A DNA stretch of 6,922 bases, from positions 1 to 6,922 of the forward strand of contig DOFS01000529.1 of assembly GCA_003523945.1 (NCBI GenBank). Direction: 5' to 3'. Shown here one piece after another: positions 1-6,740 of the stretch (position 1 is the first letter of the stretch; each line of letters begins with the position of its first letter). The notes beneath the pieces were generated by a model. The model was not told the DNA's origin, ran no database searches, and was given only the letters and a program-made list of their open reading frames with translations. A program made the position numbers and the translations under genes. The DNA comes from Nitrospiraceae bacterium. Lineage in GTDB: Bacteria > Nitrospirota > Nitrospiria > Nitrospirales > UBA8639.

Positions 1-106
1 CCGCCGACACGCCCGCTATGAACAGTCCGCTTAGACTGAGGGTAACCATTCCAGAGAGATACCAACCTTTTCCCGATGTACATTGCAGATTTTTTTTGCC
101 GATCAT
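1..106 (-). CDS. Secreted protein, N-terminal part only (cut by window edge)
   Basis: An ATG at 106 (reading leftwards) is preceded by AAAGGAG six bases upstream, an excellent ribosome binding site, and opens a frame with no stop to the window edge. The 35 visible codons read as a signal peptide: a basic start (MIGKKN), then a hydrophobic stretch at about residues 20-33 ending in AGVSA, a typical signal peptidase I site. The mature protein lies outside the window, so its function cannot be told. The gene has its own promoter-like sequence and an 18-base palindrome upstream, so it is probably transcribed separately from the ankyrin gene behind it. The reading frame and start are seen directly; export is inferred from the signal peptide. 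Confidence 0.8.
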   Translation of the reverse strand, partial: MIGKKNLQCTSGKGWYLSGMVTLSLSGLFIAGVSA

Positions 107-124
107 GAAACGCTCCTTTGATAA

Positions 125-142
125 ACATGAGATCATTCATGT
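125..142. repeat. 18-base palindrome in the leader of the left-edge gene
   Basis: ACATGA and TCATGT form a perfect 6-base inverted repeat around GATCAT. It lies between the promoter-like sequence at 155-184 and the ribosome binding site of the gene starting at 106. The symmetry and place would suit an operator for a dimeric repressor, or a small leader hairpin. No known regulator is recognised from the sequence. Confidence 0.45.
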
Positions 143-154
143 GCTGACCTGACG

Positions 155-184
155 ATTGTCTTGTTCAGGCTGCAACGTTGTCAA
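155..184 (-). promoter_or_regulatory. Putative sigma-70-type promoter for the left-edge secreted protein
   Basis: Read on the minus strand, a perfect TTGACA (179-184) is followed after 18 bases by GACAAT (155-160), which matches four of six bases of the consensus -10. Transcription would begin near 148 and give a leader of about 40 bases containing the palindrome at 125-142 and the AAAGGAG ribosome binding site. No terminator hairpin is visible between the ankyrin gene stop at 199 and this promoter, so read-through from upstream is also possible. Confidence 0.45.
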
Positions 185-198
185 TATATCTCACACCC

Positions 199-939
199 CT
201 ACCGGGCTCCCGCCGATTCCAAGATATTCACGATTCGTGTGAAACCTTTGGTCCGGGCATGTTGCAGCGGGCTGATGCCATCCCCATCCGGCAAGTTCAT
301 ATCGGCACCCGCCTTAATAAGCATTCCTACAATCTCCTGATGTCTGGGACCCCCGTCACTCAGGATAATGGCCTCCAACAACGCGGTCCAACCCAATCGA
401 TTCACATGATTGATATCCACACCGGTTTGCAATAATTCCTTGACGACCTCAACATGTCCGCGTTCACATGCCGGAATCAAGGCCGTTCCCCCGAACCGGT
501 TATAAATTCCAAAATCGGGTTTGGCCTCTAATATCAACTTTAGAATCTCGAGGTATCCTCTTGCTCCGGCTAAGAGCAATGGACTGTCCAGTTGACGATC
601 CTGCGCATTCACATCCGCTCCGGCCTCAATCAACACCTTGGCGCTATCACCATGGTTGCGGTCAACGGCCAGGAGTAACGCCGTTTGCCCCTTCCCATTT
701 TGAGTGTGAACACTGGCACCTTGATTCACCAGTTGCCGGACCATAGCCGCATCATTCCGTCCCACAGCCTCGAATAAGGCTTCATTCAGCCCTGTCTTTG
801 GGACCTCCTCTTTGGTATACCCCGGTCCCGCACACATCAGAAGCGACACCATCACAAGGATTCCGAATCCTTCCATAGGTTCGTGCATCCCATTTGTGGT
901 CAATTTCGGCTTGTACTCAGGATAGGGAGGGCCAGACAA
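199..939 (-). CDS. Exported ankyrin-repeat protein
   Basis: A 246-residue protein built almost wholly of ankyrin repeats. Six are visible at about residues 51-81, 84-114, 118-147, 150-180, 183-218 and 221-246, with the usual signatures (GQTALLLAV, GGTALIPACERGHVEVV, GWTALLEA) and turns such as EAGADVNAQD. Such repeats bind other proteins; the partner is unknown. Residues 24-35 are hydrophobic and are followed by a Cys (LLMC), so the protein is probably exported or membrane-anchored, although the lipobox is atypical (Met at -1). The start is a TTG with GAGG seven bases upstream and an in-frame TGA four codons upstream. Internal ATGs at 888 and 876 would give a shorter N-terminus but have poorer ribosome binding sites. 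It lies 134 bases behind the E2 gene with no clear terminator between, so it may be co-transcribed, but nothing ties it functionally to the dehydrogenase. Confidence 0.88.
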   Translation of the reverse strand: MSGPPYPEYKPKLTTNGMHEPMEGFGILVMVSLLMCAGPGYTKEEVPKTGLNEALFEAVGRNDAAMVRQLVNQGASVHTQNGKGQTALLLAVDRNHGDSAKVLIEAGADVNAQDRQLDSPLLLAGARGYLEILKLILEAKPDFGIYNRFGGTALIPACERGHVEVVKELLQTGVDINHVNRLGWTALLEAIILSDGGPRHQEIVGMLIKAGADMNLPDGDGISPLQHARTKGFTRIVNILESAGAR

Positions 940-1073
940 GGCAATACCTCAATCTGGCAAATAAAAATGGAGAACCGGACAGCAGTAATATCTGAACACC
1001 AAAACTCACGGCTCATTACCGCGTCAATACACCGACCTCACCATTGAAATACCCGCAATCACCGTCCAGGCGA

Positions 1074-2378
1074 TTATTGATCAATTTCATGGTTGTTTTT
1101 TGATCGTGTGTTCAGCGGAAGAAAAAGCTCCAAGGGCTTTTCCAGCGCTCGTTTGAATGACTGGAGAAACCGTGCCCCTTGCGCCCCATCAAGCGCTCGA
1201 TGATCGCAGGAGAGCGTGATTTTCATCCGGCGGGATAATTTTATGGCCTGTCCCCGTGCCACCGGAACAACATTCACCGCGCCTATGGCCAGAGAAGCCG
1301 CTTGGGGCGGCATCAAGACCGCAATAAAATTATCCACCTCAAACATCCCAAGATTAGAAATGGAGAACGTGGCCCCGGCATATTCCTCCGGAGTGAGCTG
1401 TTGGCCTTTGGCCCGGACAAACAGATCACGAATCTCTTCAGCGACTTGCAGAATATTTTTTCCGGCGCAATCCCGTATGACAGGAGTAATGAGTCCTTCC
1501 TCCAAGGCCACCGCGATCCCGATATCAATCGTTGCGTGCCGGCGTAAGGTTTCCCCCATGAATGAAACATTGATTTCAGGATGACGGGCCAAAGCCAGGG
1601 CCGCCGCACGAACGAACAGGACCGTTAAACTCAAGGGGGAGTTATTCACTTCCTCCATCTGCTTCCGAAGCCGCTCGGCCTGATCCATGGCCACTTCTGT
1701 GGTGAGATAAAAATGAGGAACAGGGGCCTTACTTGACGTGGTGACTCGAGCGATCGCCTTGCGCATTTGGCTCAGGGGAACATCCTTGGTTTCCCCTTCC
1801 GGAATCTTGGGAGTATCCCTCTGTCCTTGAATATCGGCTTCAACGATCCGGCCTTCAGGGCCGCTTCCTGTGATTGTTGACAAATCAATCCCCTGTTCTT
1901 TGGCCAGCGCCTTGGCTCGAGGCGACACTTTGATCTTTGCCTCCGGGCTCGTCTCTGCCTTCGTTGCCTGGGCTTCTGTCTTCGCACTGCTGGATTTTTC
2001 TCCCTTGGTCGGGATGGATGGTGCCGGCGAAGGAGGAGAAGGCTTTTCCTTTCGAGAAGGAGCAGCAGAATCTTTTTGAGGTTCACGGGCTGCAGCTTGA
2101 TCCTCAGAGGTCTCAGCCAGCGTGGCCTCAATGTCATCGTCCTGTTCTCCAATTACGGCAATGAGCTTTCCGGCTTTGACCGTTTCCCCCTCGGGCACCA
2201 ACACTTTTTTCAGCACACCGGACCCAAAGGATTCCAGATCAAGGACCGCCTTGTCCGTTTCAATTTCCGCCAGAATGTCTCCCGAGTCCACAGCATCCCC
2301 CTCATGCTTTTTCCAAGCCACCACGACTCCTTCTTCCATGGTATCCGTGAGTTTGGGCATGACGACACGCGTGATCAT
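1074..2378 (-). CDS. pdhC: Dihydrolipoamide acetyltransferase, E2 of pyruvate dehydrogenase complex
   Basis: This is the core of the complex. It carries the acetyl group from E1 on a swinging lipoyl arm and transfers it to CoA. The 434 residues show the classical order. One lipoyl domain occupies about 1-78, with the lipoylated Lys43 in EIETDKAVLDLE. A mobile Ala/Pro/Lys/Glu-rich linker covers about 85-147. The peripheral-subunit-binding domain spans about 150-184 (SPRAKALAKEQGIDL, then GSGPEGRI). After a second linker, the catalytic domain runs from about 198 to the end, with the active-site His393 and Asp397 in SCDHRALDGAQGA. Length is normal for a single-lipoyl E2. The ATG at 2378 has AGGAG six bases upstream, the best ribosome binding site in the operon. 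It follows E1 beta by a 90-base AT-rich gap. An acetoin or branched-chain dehydrogenase E2 cannot be excluded by sequence reading alone; pyruvate is the likeliest substrate. Confidence 0.95.
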   Translation of the reverse strand: MITRVVMPKLTDTMEEGVVVAWKKHEGDAVDSGDILAEIETDKAVLDLESFGSGVLKKVLVPEGETVKAGKLIAVIGEQDDDIEATLAETSEDQAAAREPQKDSAAPSRKEKPSPPSPAPSIPTKGEKSSSAKTEAQATKAETSPEAKIKVSPRAKALAKEQGIDLSTITGSGPEGRIVEADIQGQRDTPKIPEGETKDVPLSQMRKAIARVTTSSKAPVPHFYLTTEVAMDQAERLRKQMEEVNNSPLSLTVLFVRAAALALARHPEINVSFMGETLRRHATIDIGIAVALEEGLITPVIRDCAGKNILQVAEEIRDLFVRAKGQQLTPEEYAGATFSISNLGMFEVDNFIAVLMPPQAASLAIGAVNVVPVARGQAIKLSRRMKITLSCDHRALDGAQGARFLQSFKRALEKPLELFLPLNTRSKNNHEIDQ

Positions 2379-2468
2379 AGGCCTCTCCTGTTATGGCAGA
2401 AACATCCTTTAAAAGACTCTGTTGGGAAAAATGTTTGAGAAACAGTCATTAAAAAAATAGCTTGCATG

Positions 2469-3437
2469 TTAAAGAATCTGTTTCACCGCCGAGATGACAC
2501 GAGCCAGATCCGGAATGGCCAGATCTTCAAGCGGTCGAGTGTACGGCATGGGGACTTCTTCACCGGCGACTCTGACAATAGGCCCATCTAAGAAATCAAA
2601 TCCTTTTGAATAGATGGTCTCAGCAATCTGAGCCCCTAACCCGCAAAACTCCCATCCTTCTTCCACAATGACGACACGTCCTGTTTTCTTGACAGATTCC
2701 AGGAGGGTGTCGGTATCCAAGGGTTTTAATGTCCTGAGGTCGATGACCTCGGCATTAATGCCTTCCTTTGATAGGGCTTCCGCAGCCTCAAGCGCCAGTA
2801 AGGCCATCTTTGAATAGGCCACAATCGTCACATCGCCTCCTGAACGCGTTACAGCGGCCTTGCCAATCGGCAGGGTGTAATCATGATCAGCCACCTCGCC
2901 TTTCGTGCCGTATAGCAGTTGGGCTTCGATAAAAATAACCGGGTTCTCATCGCGAATGGCGCTTTTCAATAAACCCTTCGCATCAGAAGGCGTTGCCGGT
3001 GCAATCACTTTCAGTCCAGGAACATGGCAAAACCAGGCTTCAAGACTTTGCGAATGCTGGGCGGCTAACTGATGAGCGGCACTCCCGGGTCCGCGAATCA
3101 CCATGGGCGCGGATAATTGTCCTCCGGACATATAGCGGATTTTCGCCGCATTATTCACGATTTGGTCAAGGGCAAGAATGCCGAAATTAAAGGTCATCAA
3201 TTCCACAATGGGACGCAACCCGGCCATCGCCGCGCCAATAGCCAACCCGGTGAATCCGGCTTCGGTAATCGGAGTATCTAATACCCGCTCCGTGCCGAAT
3301 TCCTCCACGAAGCCTTTGCTGACTTTAAAGGCCCCTTGGTAATACCCTACCTCTTCTCCAATTAGGAAGACAGAAGAATCGCGCTGCATCTCTTCACGCA
3401 TTGCCTGATTGAGCGCTTCCCTATAGGAAATCAACAT
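2469..3437 (-). CDS. pdhB: Pyruvate dehydrogenase E1 component, beta subunit
   Basis: This is the beta subunit of the alpha2beta2 thiamine-dependent E1 that oxidatively decarboxylates pyruvate. It is 322 residues, the normal length, and full-length from MLISYREALNQAM. Family landmarks are visible: IGEEVGYYQGAFKVSKG near the N-terminus, DTPITEAGFTGLAIGAA with the cofactor-contacting Glu59, the HSQSLEAWFCHVPGLKVIAP segment with His128, and the C-terminal transketolase domain (IDLRTLKPLD at about 232-241, EEGWEFCGLGAQ at 259-270). It sits 91 bases behind E1 alpha and 90 bases before E2 on the same strand. The only ribosome-binding-like bases before the ATG at 3437 are a weak GATGG, so its translation may be inefficient or depend on E1 alpha expression. 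The acetoin dehydrogenase beta subunit is the main alternative; the two families are hard to tell apart by eye. Confidence 0.95.
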   Translation of the reverse strand: MLISYREALNQAMREEMQRDSSVFLIGEEVGYYQGAFKVSKGFVEEFGTERVLDTPITEAGFTGLAIGAAMAGLRPIVELMTFNFGILALDQIVNNAAKIRYMSGGQLSAPMVIRGPGSAAHQLAAQHSQSLEAWFCHVPGLKVIAPATPSDAKGLLKSAIRDENPVIFIEAQLLYGTKGEVADHDYTLPIGKAAVTRSGGDVTIVAYSKMALLALEAAEALSKEGINAEVIDLRTLKPLDTDTLLESVKKTGRVVIVEEGWEFCGLGAQIAETIYSKGFDFLDGPIVRVAGEEVPMPYTRPLEDLAIPDLARVISAVKQIL

Positions 3438-3528
3438 TGTTCGCCATCATTTAGATTTGTTCTTAATTGTGTTCCATGATGAATATCAAACCAACACCTC
3501 TGCCATATTTGCGATAAGCTGATACCCC

Positions 3529-4488
3529 TCATTCAACCAACACATCCTCATGGAGAGCGCTGGCCTCAGGAAACGGGCTTTCATCGGCAAACTTCACAGA
3601 TTCGGTCACCGTTTTAATCACATCGTTTTCTATCTGCTTCAACTCGGCTTCCGTACATAAGCCCTCCTGGAGAATCCTGGACTTTAGGAAAATCAAGGGA
3701 TCCTGCTTGCGTGCCTCTCCAACTTCCTCTTTGGTTCGATAATGACCGTGAGCGGGATCGGACATGGAATGGCCCATAAACCGATAGGTGGACGCCTCAA
3801 TGAAGTATGGTTGTGGTTCCTTTCGCATCCTCTTCACGACACGCGCAGTCAACTCCTTCACCGCCAGCACATCCATCCCATCCACCTGCTCCGCTTCAAT
3901 GCCATGGGCCCTGGCCCGTTCAGCAATATCTTTATATAACAGCATCCCGCGTTCAACGGGCGTACCCATCCCGTACCGGTTGTTTTCGCAAATAAAGATA
4001 ACAGGCAAATTCCACAGCGCAGCGAGATTGAAGGCTTCATGGGTATGCCCGCTGGGAACCGCCCCATCTCCAAAAAAACAGAGGACCACCCGGTCTTCCT
4101 TGCGATACCGTGAGGCAAACGCCAGCCCGACCGCAAGCGGTAAATGCCCACCAACAATGGCATAGCCGCCCATGAAATTACGTTCCACGTCGATAAGATG
4201 CATTGAGCCACCTTTGCCCTTGCACAACCCGGTGGCTTTTCCGAACAATTCAGCCATCACTTTTTTAGGATCCGACCCCCTGGCTAAACAATGTCCGTGA
4301 TCGCGATAGGAGGTAATCACATAATCATCCGGGCGAATGGCATGCATACATCCTACGGCAACCGCTTCCTGACCGATGTATAAATGCAGGAAGCCCGCAA
4401 TTTTCGCTAAGGCATACATCTCCGCCGACTTCTCCTCAAACCGTCGGATGAGAAGCATATCCTTGTACAGTGTCAGAAAATCGTTCAT
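3529..4488 (-). CDS. pdhA: Pyruvate dehydrogenase E1 component, alpha subunit
   Basis: This is the thiamine-diphosphate-binding alpha subunit of E1, first enzyme of the pyruvate dehydrogenase complex in the cytoplasm. The 319-residue length fits the short bacterial alpha subunits. The thiamine diphosphate motif is clear: GDG at 140-142, then NN at 169-170, followed by RYGMGTP. The active-site loops are present (ITSYRDHGHCLARG at about 58-71; RFMGHSMSDPAHGHYRT at 236-252), as is the GKGGSMH segment at 91-97. The N-terminus (LYKDMLLIRRFEEK) is typical and complete. The ATG at 4488 is the first possible start, because an in-frame TAG lies three codons upstream. The nearest purine-rich site (AAGGAA) is 12-13 bases away, farther than usual. 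It is the first gene of the E1 alpha, E1 beta, E2 operon. The AcoA-type acetoin dehydrogenase alpha subunit is the main alternative. Confidence 0.95.
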   Translation of the reverse strand: MNDFLTLYKDMLLIRRFEEKSAEMYALAKIAGFLHLYIGQEAVAVGCMHAIRPDDYVITSYRDHGHCLARGSDPKKVMAELFGKATGLCKGKGGSMHLIDVERNFMGGYAIVGGHLPLAVGLAFASRYRKEDRVVLCFFGDGAVPSGHTHEAFNLAALWNLPVIFICENNRYGMGTPVERGMLLYKDIAERARAHGIEAEQVDGMDVLAVKELTARVVKRMRKEPQPYFIEASTYRFMGHSMSDPAHGHYRTKEEVGEARKQDPLIFLKSRILQEGLCTEAELKQIENDVIKTVTESVKFADESPFPEASALHEDVLVE

Positions 4489-4680
4489 GTTCGACTAATG
4501 TTCCTTCGAATGATGTTTCCCAGCGAACTCCTAGTCATTCAAGAAATAGGATCTCAATTTCCTCGCGTTCTGTCTACCGAGTTTTGAAGGAACTGTAGCA
4601 AGAGATCGCATGCCGAAACAATTTTCAAAACTCTTTTTATATTGTTCTTTTTAAACCATCTTTTCTCTTGACTCACACGT
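4489..4680 (-). promoter_or_regulatory. AT-rich leader and putative promoter of the dehydrogenase operon
   Basis: This 190-base stretch holds no gene. It runs from the hairpin terminator to the E1 alpha start and is clearly AT-rich in its upstream half. The best promoter guess on the minus strand is TTGTTT (4616-4621), 18 bases, then TACAGT (4592-4597) preceded by TGC, resembling an extended -10 element. This would leave a leader of nearly 100 bases. A short inverted repeat, TCCTA/TAGGA, lies at 4529-4551 within that leader. The promoter match is only moderate. Confidence 0.3.
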
Positions 4681-4718
4681 AAAAAAAGACCGGCTGTAGA
4701 TTCGATCTACTGCCGGCC
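4681..4718 (-). terminator. Rho-independent terminator
   Basis: Read on the minus strand, GGCCGGC pairs with GCCGGTC (4712-4718 with 4688-4694, one G-U pair). An A-A mismatch follows, then a perfect GTAGAT/ATCTAC stem with a 3-base loop and a run of seven T (4681-4687). The T-run exists only for minus-strand transcription. It ends transcripts from the DUF1207 gene and/or the structured element before it, insulating the dehydrogenase operon. It closely resembles the hairpin at 6741-6786. Confidence 0.85.
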
Positions 4719-4749
4719 TTGGTCGATAGTTTTAGAAAGGTATATGGAA

Positions 4750-4920
4750 CTCAATCTCACCTGTTCCCGGGTACGTGGGCATTTCCCAAATCGGGTAAGA
4801 AGGGCACCTCATTCCGCTTTTAAACGGCCTTCCGCCTTGACTGGCCGAATGCCCGTCTACCCTCGTCTGCCTTAGGTCATGCCTTCTGGCGTGAGCCCTT
4901 AGCCACAAGGATGGACGCCA
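4750..4920. ncRNA. Candidate structured RNA with 6S-like rod architecture
   Basis: This non-coding stretch folds by eye into one long interrupted rod. From the outside inward the pairs are: an irregular closing stem (4755-4764 with 4905-4915), GGGT/GCCC (4769-4772 with 4895-4898), ACG/CGT (4773-4775 with 4890-4892), GGCAT/ATGCC (4778-4782 with 4879-4883), a central bubble of 10 and 16 bases, GGGTA/TACCC (4793-4797 with 4858-4862), GGGC/GCCC (4802-4805 with 4851-4854), ATTC/GAAT, and a GGCC/GGCC terminal hairpin. A long stem, a central bubble and a capped apical stem within about 165 bases is the layout of 6S RNA, which binds RNA polymerase. The strand is uncertain. For plus: a promoter-like TTGGTC, 16 bases, TATATG (4741-4746) would start RNA at about 4753, just at the closing stem, and stems extend by G-U pairs in this sense. 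For minus: a terminator follows at 4718-4681. It could also be just a structured 3' UTR. Confidence 0.4.
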
Positions 4921-4950
4921 TGATGGCTCTCGACTTACAACCGGAATGGG

Positions 4951-6111
4951 TCAGTAATACAGATGAAGGCCGATGCCAATCCATTCGGTGCGCTGAGTAA
5001 AAAATTGGCCATTGGGTGAGGGGCCTTTCAAATATTCCAATAATAATTGCAGTTTACGGTCGCCGATGCGGGCATTTTCAAATTGTAGCCCGGCCATCAC
5101 AGAACGGGTGATCGACCAATTACTTCTCTCGTTGATTTGAAAATCTGCATACGCGACAGGCCGAATCTTTCCGGTCAACAAGGTCCAGGGGCTGGTGAGT
5201 TCAGCCCCGAATTGACTCGTCCCTCGCCCTAGGGTATTAGGATCCCGACCCACCAGATATCCGCCTCCCCCATACACACGAAACCAGTCGAAAAGATCAT
5301 AAGATACTTTCACATCAATTTCTTCATAAGCCAAATTGATTCTGTTCGGCCGGTTATTGAGAATAAATTCATCCCCGAGATGCGAACTTTGATGGTAAAT
5401 GCGCACGAAACCCGAAAAGGGCCCGGTGCGGTAACTGGTGAGCAATCCGGCGGTATAGTCCGCATTAACAAGATCTGTGGATGGTGCATCCATATTAAAG
5501 ATGCTGAAGACTCCGCCCTGAAACGCGATTTCCCATTGTCCGTTCAAGGGAGCGGCGTTGCGATAGATCGCGAACGTTTCTCCGAAATTTGCGGAGCCGG
5601 TTTTTTTTGGTTCGGAACCTTTTGAAACACGACGGTACGCTACCGAGAAATGCGGCCAACGCGGGTCGGCATGGAGCGGATCAAAAAGTAGACCATTAGG
5701 AAGGAATTTGGATTCGGGTTTGGGAATTTTTTGGGTGATGGCATCCGATGGAGGAGATTTCGGTATTTCATCGGCGGCAACTCCCTCAAGGATTTCTACT
5801 CCGGTGACACCTGGAATGTTTTCTAGGGCAGTCTTGACCTTTGTTCGGTCCAGGGTGCCGAGAGAGACGGCATATACTTTTACGACACCATCTTTTACGA
5901 TCAAGGAGGCGTTCGTTGCATTGAACTCGTGCTGAAGTACCGCGGCGGCATATCCGGCGATGTAGGAATCTTCGACCGCCAGGGCATTTGTCACCCATCC
6001 TGGAAGGAGACAGAGCAGGAACACGACGACTTGTGTCGATTTCCGCAATACTCTATATGTCGGCGTAGGGACGGCAGACCCTATGGAGAAAGAACCAAAC
6101 TGTCGGGTCAT
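4951..6111 (-). CDS. Outer-membrane beta-barrel protein, BON domain plus DUF1207
   Basis: A 386-residue exported protein. After a basic segment (YRVLRKS), a hydrophobic stretch at about residues 27-37 ends in NALA, a signal peptidase site near residue 45. Residues 48-109 resemble a BON domain (IVKDGVVKVYAVSLG, then ALENIPGVTGVEIL), a module thought to bind phospholipid or periplasmic surfaces. A Pro/Lys-rich linker follows (about 110-134). The rest matches DUF1207 barrels: FLPNGLLFDPLHADPRWPH, FGETFAIYR, FSIFNMDAPSTDLVNADY, RIYHQSSHLGDEF and VYGGGGYLVGRDP, ending in alternating aromatic/hydrophobic residues with a terminal YY, as outer-membrane strands do. Its cargo or role is unknown. The ATG at 6111 was chosen because AGGAG lies ten bases upstream. 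A TTG at 6165 opens the same frame 18 codons earlier without a good ribosome site, giving 404 residues. Confidence 0.9.
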   Translation of the reverse strand: MTRQFGSFSIGSAVPTPTYRVLRKSTQVVVFLLCLLPGWVTNALAVEDSYIAGYAAAVLQHEFNATNASLIVKDGVVKVYAVSLGTLDRTKVKTALENIPGVTGVEILEGVAADEIPKSPPSDAITQKIPKPESKFLPNGLLFDPLHADPRWPHFSVAYRRVSKGSEPKKTGSANFGETFAIYRNAAPLNGQWEIAFQGGVFSIFNMDAPSTDLVNADYTAGLLTSYRTGPFSGFVRIYHQSSHLGDEFILNNRPNRINLAYEEIDVKVSYDLFDWFRVYGGGGYLVGRDPNTLGRGTSQFGAELTSPWTLLTGKIRPVAYADFQINERSNWSITRSVMAGLQFENARIGDRKLQLLLEYLKGPSPNGQFFTQRTEWIGIGLHLYY

Positions 6112-6456
6112 GGCAATCTGCGCTCCTAACCAATATCTGGTGGTAATGAGAACCTGGCCAAACAATCCGCAAAATCAGAGAACCATCGATCAGCCCAACC
6201 GAAGAAAAGACCGCCGATCTCATACCCAAAGGGCACTGGATGGGGATTCATTCAATGGCTATAGACCTACTCCTGTTCACAAATTACCATGATGAATCCT
6301 TTTCCTTGGAGAGACAAAAAGTCATGCCCAGGACCATAATTTGGACGTTGTTAGATGAAATATGTCCGTCCCGAGTTGATAAACAAGCTATAGGAAAGAG
6401 AGGGCCCGTTCAGACAACACAACAAGTGTAAGGCTTCGACTTGAGAGAGAATCGGC
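6112..6456. other. Stretch without a convincing gene upstream of the BON-DUF1207 gene
   Basis: About 345 bases with no ORF of credible quality on either strand. On the minus strand there is a weak promoter-like pair, TTGTTT (6381-6386), 16 bases, CATATT (6359-6364). Further along is an 8-codon minus-strand frame (6267-6290, peptide MVICEQE and stop) whose ATG has AAAAGGA six bases upstream. The region is probably the upstream regulatory region and 5' leader of the barrel protein gene. No strong hairpin, repeat or known RNA is seen. Confidence 0.4.
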
Positions 6457-6720
6457 TCAGCACAGAGCGGGTTCAGTAAGCCGTTCGCGGTCTTTCGACA
6501 GGCCTATTGACTCATGCGGGAACTGGCTCCCCAGATTCGGAGGGAGTGATTTCAGCAACCAGCTATGTATTTGAGCAGCCTCTAATGCGGTTTCAATCCA
6601 GTCATTCAACCTGAGAATCCCTATTGACCAGTGGTCCAGACCGAAAAGGTAAACCCTGTGCAGAGATGGGAGCATTTCCCGGCTAGAGGCAACTGATGCT
6701 TTTTCTAGAGAGACGCCCAT
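6457..6720 (-). CDS. Doubtful small hypothetical protein (87 residues)
   Basis: An open frame of 87 residues beginning at an ATG just after the terminator at 6741-6786. A GAGG lies only three bases before the ATG, closer than normal. The predicted protein has no signal peptide, no clear membrane segment and no motif I recognise. It has an amphipathic-looking middle (LRLNDWIETALEAAQIHSWLLKSL, 24 residues from about 36) and a Cys at the end. No promoter is obvious between the terminator and the start, and codon use does not separate it from chance. It may be a real small gene, a decayed gene remnant or a random frame. Confidence 0.25.
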   Translation of the reverse strand: MGVSLEKASVASSREMLPSLHRVYLFGLDHWSIGILRLNDWIETALEAAQIHSWLLKSLPPNLGSQFPHESIGLSKDRERLTEPALC

Positions 6721-6740
6721 TTACCTCTTTCGTATGTCTC

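Noticed and set aside
178..746. Plus-strand frames at 178-435 and 468-746
   Set aside because: They are opposite-strand shadows of the ankyrin-repeat gene, whose repeats are unmistakable on the minus strand.
1000..1073. Weak hairpin behind the E2 stop (CGG-N7-CCG followed by TGAGTTTT on the minus strand) as operon terminator
   Set aside because: The stem is only three or four pairs and the T-run is short and displaced, too weak to call a terminator.
1772..2438. Several long open frames on both strands overlapping the E2 gene, e.g. plus 2076-2438 and minus 1772-2152
   Set aside because: They lie in shifted or opposite frames of the intact E2 gene, over its low-complexity Ala/Pro/Lys/Glu linker, and have Arg/Pro/Ser-rich compositions typical of shadow frames.
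4722..4950. Known RNAs such as tmRNA, RNase P RNA, SRP RNA or cobalamin/TPP riboswitches in the structured stretch
   Set aside because: Their conserved sequence blocks (for example the RNase P GAGGAAAGTC core or the TPP CTGAGA box) are absent on both strands.
5929..6431. Plus-strand frames over the 5' end and upstream region of the barrel gene
   Set aside because: They have no recognisable domain and no good ribosome site, and they overlap either the signal-peptide coding part or the leader. No sign of a real plus-strand gene.
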